64,000 bases of DNA from Volvox africanus (lineage: Eukaryota; Chlorophyta; Chlorophyceae; Chlamydomonadales; Volvocaceae), in assembly GCA_030268105.1 (NCBI GenBank), contig BSDZ01000080.1:1488001-1552000 (forward strand), read 5' to 3'. Below, piece by piece: positions 12,653 to 23,617 of the stretch. Position numbers and translations under genes: made by a program. Numbering within the stretch: position 1 is the first letter of the stretch; each line of letters begins with the position of its first letter. The notes beneath the pieces were generated by a model that ran no database searches, was not told the origin of the DNA, and worked only from the letters and a program-made list of their open reading frames with translations.

Positions 12653-14227
12653 ATGAGACAACTACATTTCCACTATCATCAGATGATTTTCTATCGGAAA
12701 AATGTAACATCTCTGTCGGCTTGCTTACCGCGAGAGCTTCCGAAGACGCATAGTGGATGCGGAACAAATGTTGCGGGGCGCCTTGGATCTACCATTACGA
12801 CAACCACCAGAACCAACATAAACCCAACAACCACCTCCCATTTCGTTTCCTCTACTTCTCGCACCACTGTCCTCACCACCACCTCAATACCCTCTGACAC
12901 CGACTTGGGTGATGACCCACGGTCGCTTCAACGGAGCCTTTATGCACCCGATGAAATAGATTCCGAACTGCAACTTCTCATACGACTCCTGCCATCGGCC
13001 GTACGGTCCGTATTGGAAAAGCGCCCCGACGTTGGACAGGTACGCAACGGTACGACATTGAAGTATTTGCATGCAGCTCCAGCCCCTTCAAACCCTCTCA
13101 CCTGCTCCCCGCCTTTGCACCGGGGAGGCTGCCCTTTCCCCTCCGCACTCACACCCGCCGTTGCGGATATACTCGTCGTAATACACCCCCGCACCCCGCG
13201 ACGCCCGCCAGCTTGTTGAGGTGGTGATGGACCTGGGCCGGCCTCCCACTGCCCGCTTCCCCCACGGGGACGTAGTATTGAGCTCCGAAACTACGACAGC
13301 AGAAGACCTCTCACAAGTTATCTCACAGGTAGGTAGGTTGGCGTGTAAAAGGTAAATGCAGACATAGGTGAGTAGTTGAGTAGTAACGTTGGTAGGATGG
13401 TAGATAGGTGTCCCAGCGTGTGTGTTTTATTCCATCCTCTCCATACATCCCCTCCCGAGACCCTCTGGACTGCCCCTAGGGCCGTGGCCTGTGGCCCCAG
13501 GCAGGGATGTGCGTGCGGCTAAACCCTAAACCCTACCTGGCCGTGGCTTGGCAGAGGTTCAATTTATCAGTAGTCATACTATTGTTTTCACGTCGGACAT
13601 TGCTGTGCATAATCAAATGTCCACGCCCTGGGTAATCCAAATGCCCAAATGCCAGGTGGGTCAGTTCGACGGCGATAATCGAGCGGGTATCAACTCAACC
13701 CTACACCGCATATCCTGCATCAGGAACCGCGCGGGTCGCATCGTGGGCCTTACATGCCGTGTCGGACGAGCCGTGCCAGGTGCCGCGGAGCTCGTACGGG
13801 ACCTTGTGATGTCTGCACGAAGCGTGCTACTACTTGGAAGGCCGGGTGAGGAGGAAGGTGGCGGAAGGGGGAAAACCCTGGCTAGGTTTTGGATTATATG
13901 ACGCTTGTGACACAGCAATTTTTTACACGCCCTGCACTTACCGCTTCCGCGCGTGCGCCTCTCCATCTGCCCTTCCTGGCTTCCTTCGCGCACTGGCCGA
14001 CCACGTCCTCAATGATCCTTGTACGGTGCTGAAACTGGAACATTCCGCTTCTGACCCAGGGGTCGGTAAGACGACTGTGCTTCGCGAGATTTGCCGTATC
14101 GCTGCTGACGAGTGCCGGCAGCGAGTGGTAGTTGTAGACACGTCCAATGAGATTGGAGGAGATGGCGACGTGCCCCATCCCAGCATTGGTGGAGCGAGGC
14201 GAATGCAGGTGGTTGATGTGCGCGCGC

Positions 14228-14263
<36 letters not shown>

Positions 14264-17200
14264 ATGGGGGAGGAGGGAAGGGGAGGGTAAGTGGAAGGGG
14301 GGGACCCAGGTAAGGTGGTATCGGAGCACACTTAATGCTCCAGCTGCCATTCCCTTTTCCCAGCACCTATGGCTTTCAGCCCCGAACGAATTTGGACAGT
14401 CTGCGGCTTCCATTTTCCATCCAAATGATTTTTCTTTACTTTTCGTATTTGCTTTTATGTATTTTCGTTTTATGTATTTTGCATGAAATAGTGTCTCAAG
14501 CTCCCGCACGATGGTGGGAACTTGTCCCTCCTATATAACAAAATAATGTTATATTAATTTATATTATATGTTATATGTTATATGTTATAATACAATATAA
14601 TAATATATTATTTATATATTATATCATATTATATCATATTTTATCATATTACCTAGCCGTAGCATTAAAGCTTACGCCAAGATGAAACTGAACTTTGCGG
14701 TCTGTTCGGGTAATCGTCTTTCTCTCTGTTCCCCGACGCCGCTTTCAGGTGCCCCGCCCAGAAGCTCAGCACGCGGTGATGGTTGAGGCAGTTGAGAACC
14801 ACATGCCGCAAATGGTGGTAATTGACGAGGTCAGTACCTTGGCAGAGTGTACGGCAGCTCGTACAATCGCTCAACGGGGTGTGCAGCTGGTGGCCTCGGC
14901 GCACGGCAACATCCTGGAGAACGTCATTCAGAACCCAACTTTGGCTGATTTGGTGAGACGAAGCCTATTTCCATGTTTAATAAAGGCCATGAAGATATTT
15001 ATAGAAGGATCTGCTGTAATTGTCAACAGAACTGATTTCCACAGCGAAATCTGTAATATTCCACATAGCCCCTCACTCCACCTCACATTAGATTAAATAA
15101 TCAGAAAATTTCTTTTTTTCCAGAAATTCCATTTTTTGATAATATCCACACCAGACAGATGAGGGATGACCCCCTTTTTCATCCATCCTTACAGGATAAT
15201 TATTTCTTCATTACGTAAAAAGCGTCCAATTTTATAAATTAAGATAAGTTTAAAAACAAATAAATATATTATTAACGTATTGTCTACACCGCCAAGAAAT
15301 ATATTAAAAATATAATCATTGAGGATTTTGCCTATTTAACTGTTTCAGAAACCCAATCACACAGCCTTTCCATTAACATACATGCTCTTTCATTTGATTC
15401 ATCGCGATGTATCGGTCTGTCACACGAATACGACCCGTGGCCAACGTTGTGTGCCCACTCGCAGGTGGGCGGTATCCAATCAGTGACCCTAGGGGATGAG
15501 GAGGCGCGGAGACGAGGAGTGCAGAAGAGCATCCTGGAGCGCGCGGCTCCCCCCACCTTCGATGTGGTGGTGGAGATGGAAGATAAGGGCAAATGGCGGG
15601 TTCATCTGGACGTCGGTGCCGCGGTGGACACCATTTTGGCGGGTGGGTAGTAAGGGGCAGCGCCAGCTAGAACAGGACACGTAATGTATATTTATAATTA
15701 TATATGTATTATTTTGGTGCTCATGCAGCTCCTTAAATTAATAATTAACTAAAATAGATATACTACATGCAACATGCATGTATGTATGTAACATGTTATA
15801 GATATGTTTTTTTAACGAATTTTGATGGTGACATTTTGATGTTGTGTAAAAATATTGTTTTAAACATTTTTCCTTGGAACTGGTTTTGTGGATTTAAATT
15901 AATAAAACCTAACCTTATTTCCCGTACTTATCATCGTACTTTTTGTCCGTACAGGCGGCGAAGCCACCGGCCAGGTTCGCTTCCTTGACAGTGCCGGTCA
16001 AGTCACCCGCGCGAACTACATGGGAACCGGTATGTATGTGTGTAACGTGTTGTGTGTGTTTGAATCTGGTGGATCTGTTGTTCATCTTACCCCTCTCCTC
16101 CCCTCCCCTTTCCGGTGTTCTTCTCATTCCCGCATGCCCATGCCGTACTCTTCGACTGTCGTTCTGCCGTTCCCCGACACATAACTCAAGGACCCATACT
16201 TCTTCAAATTTTCATTCATTACTCACTGGCTATTCCTTCACTTGCTGCTCGTTTCCGGCAGTCTCAGCGGCACGGTTTTCCCTTACCGGGTGCATGGTTC
16301 CTCAGCCTTGCTTTTACTGTGTCTTAGACCTGTCCTCTCGCGTCTTCTTTCCCTGTGCGCTCACTCTTCTTCTCCCTCTCGCATGTTCACGGCCTTGCCT
16401 TTTTTGGCTGCTACTGCCACCGCTGTCTCCCCCCCAAGGTGAGTGGGTGCGCGGGGGACCGCGCTTGGCTCGGTTGGTACGCCCATGACTACCCAGTTTA
16501 CATCACAGCTCGTTTCTACTTTCCAGACTTTGGACGACGTCGGCCATCATTCGACCGACCCTCACGGTTTGTCCTCGTCTCTTCATTATCAGCATTCAGT
16601 ATTCGTTTTATTTGACTCCCCTTCCCTCTCCAACCTCCCTCAAGCCGTGCATAGTAATAAGTTTAATTAGTTGTTTTGTAAATGTTTTTCTTCCCCTCTT
16701 TCCTCCCCTCCCCTCCCCTTCCTCCGATTTCATTGGAGTGGGTTTTGATTTCATCGTACCGCTTCCCTCCTTGCGTCCGGCGTACTGCAGTTCGCCGCAC
16801 GGACAGCAACGGAACGACAACCACCTCGGAATGGTGGGCCGACGAAGTCGGCGATAGGGAGCCGCTGTTATGGCCTGTACGGCAGGACGTACAGGCCACT
16901 TCCTCTCCCGTCTCCTCTTCTTCCTCCTTCCCACCAAACCGCTCTGCTAAAACACAAGGAGTACGGCTTCCCAAACCTCATAAGGTGCTTGGGACTGGTG
17001 ACGGCGCTCTAGGGAACGGTGAGCCGCGTCCCGAGATAGCCCCGTCCCGAGGCATTGGTGCTAGTGCGGGAGCATTTTCACGTGCTGCTACAGTTGATAC
17101 CCCAGCAGCTGCGTCTGGCGGTGCTGCCCCCACTTCATTGTCAAGCATCACCAGAGGGAGCTGGAACAGCACTAGCAGCACTAGCAGCAACAATATCGGC

Positions 17201-18603
17201 AGCGGCAGTGGGCAGGTCGATGAACATGGTGCACCGAATTGCACCGGAGGTAATGACCCGTGGATCAGTGGAGGCGGCGCAGCCACCACCGGCGCTGCCA
17301 CCTCGTCATTGCCGCTGCAGCAATCTCAGTTGCGAGTCTACCTGTTAATGGACGATGAAACCGCCACTAGGGTTCGTGCCATTCTGGGGCTGCTGCGCCG
17401 AGAGGCGTACGAGGCCGTGTTGGCGGCGACAGCAGCGGCCGACGGCATTAGTGCCGGCACTGGTGCTGGCAGTGCTGGCAGCGGGGCCCACGGATCACAG
17501 ACCCTTATTCAGGTGGTATCTGATCTGGACATAGCCGATATGGTTGTTGGCACTGTTAGTAAGCTACGGAAAAATCCCAAGGTACGACGGCTAAGGATAT
17601 CATGCGCGTGACCCATGGGTCAGGCAGGGGTTGGGGCTTCTCAAGAGAGTGTACGGCATTGAAATGCTATCTGATGCAGGCCGCTGTATGTCCTACTTCT
17701 CAGTCTTTTATGACACTTTTCGTCAGTCGTCTTATATTATATTATATTATATTATATTATATTATATTATATTATATTATATTATATTATATTATATTAT
17801 ATTATATTATATTATATTATATTATATTATATTATATTATATTGTATTATATTGTATTATATTGTATTATATTATAGCTGCAGAAAACGGTTTAAAAGAA
17901 CTGCAACAATGAAGGTTCAATTTTAACACCAAGTGCTTCATTTGCTGAGCTTGATTTTCTAAGAACTCTAACTTCTTTTGTAAATCTAAGGGCAAAAGAG
18001 AAAAGTTAAACTGATTTTGGATTATATATTGTTATGTTATGTTATGTTATATTATGTTATATTATGTTGTGTTATATTATGTTATGTTATATTATGTTGT
18101 GTTATATTATGTTATGTTATGTTATGTTATGTTATGTTATGTTATGTTATGTTATGTTATGTTATGTTATGTTATGTTATGTTATGTTATATTACATTAC
18201 AATATGACCTACTGATAAAAACATTATAAGAAGCTTGTACGCGGAAACTTAGGGATGCGATTTCCTAAGTTCCGTGTATGGTAAACAAATAAATATGTCT
18301 GCAACTTTACAATTTCACTAATAAGTATTTTCGTTTCCGGTTTCCGACAACATACGGCAATGTTGGCAGATTCGTAACGCGGCGCGAAAGCGGGAGCTGC
18401 CCGTTTATGCTCTCACCGCCACCTCAACGTCGGCATTGCTCCGAAACCTCTGTCCTTTATTGGGGCTGGACCCGCTTGCGGTGGCAGAGGTTGTGCGGGC
18501 TGGCGGCGGCGCCAATGCGTACGGCAGTGACGCGTCAGAAGCCGCAGAGCAAGTTTTGTCGCCATCATCTTCCTCGGACGAAACTAATGAGGAAGGCGGT
18601 GAG
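12653..18603 (+). CDS. ycf45: Ycf45/SPD1-like AAA ATPase (SpoIIIAA-type P-loop protein), probably plastid-targeted
   Basis: Homologue of the cyanobacterial/plastid Ycf45 ATPase; Arabidopsis SPD1, needed for seedling plastid development, is of this family, but the biochemical role is poorly known. Exons: 12653-13039, 13212-13328, 13656-13845, 14060-14208, 14749-14952, 15465-15642, 15955-16029, 16791-17581, 18370-18603, all in phase. N-terminal helix [20 protein letters not shown], then [20 protein letters not shown]. Walker A is GRPGVGKTT (split by an intron after the second Gly), followed by [25 protein letters not shown], Walker [45 protein letters not shown] and [11 protein letters not shown]. 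The C-terminal motif [20 protein letters not shown] is family-like. Exon 16791-17581 adds about 200 Ser/Gly/Ala-rich residues before it. The Ser/Thr-rich N-terminus fits a transit peptide. A last exon may lie near 18780-18956 (SLELSAADDYAVR) but is not secured. The start may be 12683 or lie in an upstream exon. Confidence 0.88.
14224..14262. repeat. (GT)n tract in intron
   Basis: A CG/GT dinucleotide tract lies just downstream of the donor at 14209 in the Ycf45-like gene. Confidence 0.85.
17254..17267. repeat. Palindrome-family copy in Ycf45-like exon
   Basis: Reads tgacccgtggatca, one base off the perfect palindrome, and is in frame as N-D-P-W-I-S within the low-complexity insert of the Ycf45-like protein. 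Confidence 0.6.
17609..17622. repeat. Perfect palindrome TGACCCATGGGTCA in an intron
   Basis: Lies 27 bases downstream of the donor at 17582 in the Ycf45-like gene. It is a perfect 14-bp inverted repeat identical in core to copies inside MSH5 exons. Confidence 0.75.
17732..17875. repeat. (ATATT)n pentanucleotide array
   Basis: About 144 bases of a 5-bp unit, with a few G substitutions at the right end, lie inside the 788-bp intron 17582-18369 of the Ycf45-like gene. Confidence 0.95.
18030..18195. repeat. (TTATG)n pentanucleotide array
   Basis: About 165 bases of a TTATG unit with interspersed TTATA and TTGTG variants lie in the same intron as the ATATT array 150 bases upstream. The two arrays differ at one position of the unit and may share an origin. 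Confidence 0.95.
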
Positions 18604-19562
18604 GTGAGTTTCCGTATTTTTAATACGTATTTCCTTGCTTTCAACCCCCCCTTCTTATATACACACATACGACATATACGACATATACGGGGGGCGTTTC
18701 TTTCCATGCCGATATTTATTTTCCCTTAGTGACACAATTTCCAACAAGTCCTTTTAACAAAGCATGCGTGTGCGCTTGATCTGTCGTACAATCGGCGTAC
18801 CCACCAAATGCCACGACCTACGCTCCTAACCCAGCAGGGCCATACGATCTCCGGGGCCACCGCCAGGGGGCACCGGCGGAGCCTGGAGCTCAGCGCTGCC
18901 GACGACTACGCGGTACGGCAAACGTACGACATCATGCACTTGATTGATTATTTATAATAAGAAAAGTCACACGGCTCATACTGCTGTTTGAAAAGTCCCA
19001 TATGAGTTGTACGTATTCGTGTTGGGCTATCGGGTTTGATACCGGTGACTCTCACGTATGGCTTCCCGTAACTTCATTGCGTAAGAGATTGCCCAGTACA
19101 ATGTTGGTTTCGAAGCCGCTGTTTCCTGAACCTCCTCACGCTGCTCACGGATCGATTGAGCCGGGCCGCTCTCTCACTGCTTGGCGGTCTCCGGAGTCCA
19201 GCAGGAGGGAGCGCAGATAGCCCAGGAACGAATAAAAAAATGGGATTTTTACGCTTCACTGTTCGCATATGTGCATGCGTATGTGTATGTGTATGTGTAT
19301 GTGTGTACGTGTTTTCTTACGAATTGGACCTAAAAGGAGCTCTCAGTACGACCATGGGCGTCATAGTGCAAGTACGCCGCACCGTTCTAACCCCTGAGTC
19401 AATGGAGGTCCAATTCAGCCGATAGAAGGTGACGCAGTACCCGATGCCGAAGTACAGGCGCCCCTATGAGCGACTGAACTCGCCACGCCACTCAGCCCTC
19501 GTCCTCAACTCCTCCCCTCATCCTCACCTTGCCGCCTGCCCTTCCGCCCGTCGGCCGCTTCA
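18604..19562 (+). other. Unresolved stretch between Ycf45-like exons and the OPR-like exon
   Basis: Contains an open stretch ending at 18956 with SLELSAADDYAVRQ, which could be the last Ycf45-like exon, and short open frames near 19110-19220 (FLNLLTLLTDRLSRAALSLL) that look helical and could be an earlier OPR exon. A GTATGT microsatellite lies at 19272-19305. I cannot place the gene boundary. Confidence 0.35.
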
Positions 19563-20145
19563 GGACCTCCTCGCCACGACTGTACGGGAACTGCGGTACG
19601 CCCCCTTGGACCGCTCGTACGCGCAGCATATCCTTGGGCGATTCATAGAAGAGATGACAGCCACGCCGGTACACACAGCTGGAGGTCCGACGGACGGCGT
19701 GGTACGGCCGAGCAGCTTGGCGGCGGTAGCTTGGGCATGCAGTTTTGTTAAGCATCGAAAGAAGTTCGTGGCGGCGAGTCGGAGAGATCTTAGCGTGCTT
19801 GCTGAGGCGTGTGGGCAGTGCTGGGGCCAGCTGTCGGGTCCGGACTTGTTGCGTGTCGCCGCAGGGTTTGCTGCATTGCGTCTAGCGCCGCCGTCGGAAG
19901 CTTGGCTAAAGGGCCTTATGGACGCGGTGGGGAAGGCGTTAGGCACGTCGGGGACGGCAGCGGATGGGGTGATATCTGGAGATTCGAGCGGAGGAGAGGG
20001 GGCGAGGGCGGGAGAGGGGGGGGCAAGGGAAGGTAGGGACTTTGGAGGGTTGTCAGTTGATGAGGGGTCACGATTGGAGCTGGCCCTGGCAGAGCTGGAA
20101 TTGATGTGGGTGGAGGCCCAGCGGGAGAGGGAGCGGGGGGGATAA
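19563..20145 (+). CDS. OPR-like helical repeat protein, C-terminal exon
   Basis: Single long exon following a pyrimidine-rich acceptor (CTTCAG before 19563), ending in a TAA stop at 20143-20145. The protein has leucine/alanine-rich helical pairs, including GPDLLRVAAGFAALRLAPP followed by SEAWLKGLMDAVGKAL, which fits the octotricopeptide repeat pattern of algal organelle RNA-binding proteins (a W-L pair after a Pro-Pro turn). PSSLAAVAWACSFVKHRKKF is a second repeat-like segment. The tail is Gly/Ser-rich then acidic. OPR proteins usually bind chloroplast or mitochondrial transcripts; that role is inferred here. The upstream exons and the start are not identified. It could instead be the last exon of the gene to the left, though no Ycf45 protein I know has such a tail. 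Confidence 0.5.
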
Positions 20146-20952
20146 GGCGGTTTGGGAGGAAGGAGTGTGGGAAGGGATGATTTTTGATTGGATTAGGGCC
20201 CTAGGGGATACTGATGGAGTATTATGTTATAGTATATGTTTATTGTTAAAATCCGCCCGACTTGGTTTTCCTTGATACGACTTCTTTTCGAGTTGTAGGC
20301 TGGGGGAGGCAAATGGGCATGGGGAGATGTGGAGGGGTGCGGTGCTCCTCAGGATTGAGGAGGGATATGAAACGAATTGGGGTTCAATGGATGGGTAGAT
20401 GGAGGAGGGATGTGCTTTGTGTGGCGAGGACGAGAAGGCGTGCTGCGTAAGGTCGAAAGCCAAAGAAGAAAATGCGGGTTCTTTGTGGAACAAATTGTGC
20501 GGCGCTGAGGGTGGCGGTAAATTATATGAAAAATTGGTAAACTTAAGAGTACAGTACTGCCGCGACGGGCATCTGGCTCGTAAGTTGTGGTCCACGAACA
20601 TTCGAACTCATTTATGTAATATCCAGTTTTAGAATGGATAGGACAAAAAAGTCATTTTATAGTGTTTTCATTCTGGCAAAAGCAGGTACAGAATATTGAT
20701 TATTGTGTTCGCCTTAGGACGATCGCACATCGCAGCCAGGACTTGTCGCTGTTGATTCAAAAGCTAGGAATACCTGCCGATGTCCGGTTCATGTAAAGAG
20801 AGTCATCATGTATTATAAGCTTACCTACACAATTTAAAAACCCTTTATGCAGCTGTTTGCATGATAAATTCCGCATATTCCGCAGTTCGACAGTTTGCTT
20901 CGTCTCCTTAAAGTACATATCTTTGACTGAAACGGGACCAGTTCCTTGAAGG
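20146..20952. other. Intergenic region after the OPR-like gene
   Basis: No coding exon recognised. A TGTAA-type polyadenylation signal occurs near 20616, about 470 bases past the OPR-like stop. Short open frames on both strands show no domain. Confidence 0.35.
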
Positions 20953-21885
20953 ATGCAGCATACAGCACAGATCAGCAACTCTTGGCGATCTGTTGGGACT
21001 GCACTTGGAAGCAACCTGGTCAGCAATGTCATTCCCGCCCAAGTAACACAGCCCTTGCAACCAGCAGAGCAACATGCCGTCCGAACCCAGTCTTCGACCA
21101 CTTGCGTGTTACGACATATTGGCGCGGAGACGGCCATGTCTAAGTCGGGCATCTTAAGCCCGGAGGAGCATCGTTGGGCGACACATTGCTACCGCAAAAC
21201 CGCCCCCCAAGGACAAGAGCTTCCCAGCTGGATAACGAATCGTATAAAGGATATTCCGGCAACAGCAGTCGACGGAGCTGCTGCCGCTCCGGTAACCAAT
21301 GGTTCCTCCGCATCGTCCACATCGCTGCCAGCTGTACAAGACAACGGGGGCTCGCCGCGGTCAGATACCTTTGAGGACCCGCACCCAAACACTAGCTTGG
21401 ACGAGCTTCGTTGGGCCTACTACCAAACGGCACCTAAGAACCAGAACAACCTCCCTGTAGCTGCCAGTGCACTTGCACAGCAAGCTGCTGGTGGAGCACC
21501 CGCGGGTCCCTTATCCCATTCAGTTCTTTCTGCAAGTTCTGATGCGCCCCCTCAGACACCTATCTTCCACACCCCCGTTCGGGCGCTCTTCCCTCCAACA
21601 CCAGTAGTGCAAGCAGGGGGTGCAGCCGCAGTGCCTAAACAGCAGCCAGAAGGGGGGTGCATGGACATGTCCGATGCGCTGGATGTCGAGCAGCACTTCC
21701 AATGCATCTACGCACTCCCTGCAAACTCAATTGCCAGCCCAGAGGAGATGCGTGTCGTGCAGGCGAGTTCCCTTATGCGATTGCTGCAGCGCTACGCGAA
21801 TTGTTTTCGGGATATATTGTACATATCGCTTGAGAATTCAGCTTTATTTCATGGGTTTTGCGCAGACATCTTCGCCGCGATATAA
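20953..21885 (+). CDS. Unknown protein with a two-copy (D/E)E.RWA..Y.TAP motif
   Basis: A 310-codon open frame without introns; a likelier start is the Met at about 21136 (MSKSGILSPEEHRWA). Two related segments, SPEEHRWATHCYRKTAPQGQ and SLDELRWAYYQTAPKNQNNL, are about 75 residues apart, separated by Ala/Ser/Pro-rich linker. The EELRW pattern is reminiscent of a short motif in NUP98-like nucleoporins, but I see no FG repeats, so this is weak. The C-terminal part (MSDALDVEQHFQCIYALP) is a plausible folded segment, after which an intron could begin; the last 30 residues look non-conserved. It may be one exon of a larger gene or a gene fragment. No function assigned. Confidence 0.4.
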   Translation: MQHTAQISNSWRSVGTALGSNLVSNVIPAQVTQPLQPAEQHAVRTQSSTTCVLRHIGAETAMSKSGILSPEEHRWATHCYRKTAPQGQELPSWITNRIKDIPATAVDGAAAAPVTNGSSASSTSLPAVQDNGGSPRSDTFEDPHPNTSLDELRWAYYQTAPKNQNNLPVAASALAQQAAGGAPAGPLSHSVLSASSDAPPQTPIFHTPVRALFPPTPVVQAGGAAAVPKQQPEGGCMDMSDALDVEQHFQCIYALPANSIASPEEMRVVQASSLMRLLQRYANCFRDILYISLENSALFHGFCADIFAAI

Positions 21886-23617
21886 TCCCGCCGCATTTAT
21901 TGTGCTTCAACCTGATGTTGCATTCACTACATGTAATAGTGTTTCACTACACATACCAAAAGTGTTTCGATTCCTCCCGTTCGTCGTGTGTTTCACTACT
22001 TGGCAGTGGGGGCTGTGCGTCTCCGCTTCTCGAATATTTATGCACAGGGCACATTGGGAGCCTCCCTAGATTTAGGTCCCCACTTTCCCTTCCGTTTCCG
22101 GGATATGGATATGACATGACGGTTTGGCAGATGGGTGATTTGCAGAGGGCCATGCATAGCCCCTGCTACATAGCCTGTCCATCGTAAGAAGCTGGGTTCC
22201 TGGGAACTATTTTCACACGGGCAGTCAGTAATCTTCATCAGACCGTAGTTCGCCGTAAGTTACCGGCATCTCTGAAGCAATATCCGGCATCTAGCCTTTC
22301 TCATAAACATGAAGCACAACTTATTTCACACTAATGCGGCTGTATTTGGAATTGTTTGCATATGTTGTTGGGAGTCAGTATTCATATTCATCAGCATCTT
22401 CCCTGTGGCGCTTAAAACCCAACACTCTGCAGGTCGAGTCGTATAAAGTCGGAAAGCAAGTCATGCCGTATTGGCTGGTCAGCGGGAAGTAGGAAATCGA
22501 CAAGTTGTAACAAGCGTGATGTAGCCCCCAATAGGGCGCGATGCGGTTGAGTTGCAGGTTTATGTATTTGTATATGTGTTCAGGCAGACAGACAGAGAGA
22601 CGGACGAACAAATAGTTTGAATTGGCTTTTCCCTTTCACCGTTTACACCTAGGGGTTTTGCTCTAGAGCTCTGGTAAATGCGAGAGCGCGTTTGGAGCCG
22701 TATCAGAAGGAGGATGTGGGCACGGTATCACAGTGTGTGTTGCGTCGCCAGGACTTCGTGTCCATACGCGAATCTAGGCGAGTGCTCGTGGACGTTTCAC
22801 GGTCTTTGAGGTCACACGGGAGGTACATTTAGGTATTTTTTTGAGTAGGCGGGGATGGTCTTGTGCTATGCCGCGATATTGTCCTGGTAACGATTGAGGA
22901 CGGCTTTGGACTTTTAGTGGAGGGGAGGAGCTACACCTTGACCGCGGCACCGGATGGGGGGCGCGGTTGCTGTCATGCGCATTTCGCTCGATGCAGTGAA
23001 CGGGGGCACGATAAGAACCAGCGGGAAAGGTCCGGCCTTGCCGGAAGTTCAACACGAGAGCATCAGCAGCACACATATGTGCTGCGCTGCTTTGCATGTG
23101 GTACGGGTGCGGCCAAGGGGTTGACTTGGTGGCTGGTTAGTGCTCTCAGTACCCCGGCTCACATTACCATGTACCCTCTTAACTACAGGACCCTAACTCA
23201 TCATCGGCTCATCATCCGGCACCAGGCATGGCGGACCCGCTGCCATGGGCGGAAGACTCTTGACCGGGATTGCTAATGACTAATGCCATGTTCACAATCA
23301 AACGCTTTATTCTCAGCTCAACTAAGTTGTTGCCGCGGATGCCCCTGGACAAAAATGCATGGCCTCCTTCGCCCCCACAGCGATGTGCTACTTACCCTTC
23401 CCGACCAAATTGATACTTCAGCGCCATCCTACAAGTGTACAAATCTATATGTCTGGCCACGACACTCAGCCCAGTCCAATTCAGTCTAATCCATCCATCC
23501 ATGCCCAATCGTATCCAACTGAAGCAAACCGGATACCGGGTACCTTTCTGGCGGCTGAGACCCTGAGCACTGACGGCCACTCGCCACTTCATGCTGCGGC
23601 TGGAGGCCGTAGCAGTG
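21886..23617. other. Intergenic region, no gene recognised
   Basis: Open frames here (for example 22863-23276 on the plus strand and 22774-23097 on the minus strand) are short, overlap one another and show no domain or splice pattern. The right end lies downstream of the RTF2 stop and should hold its 3' UTR. Confidence 0.35.
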
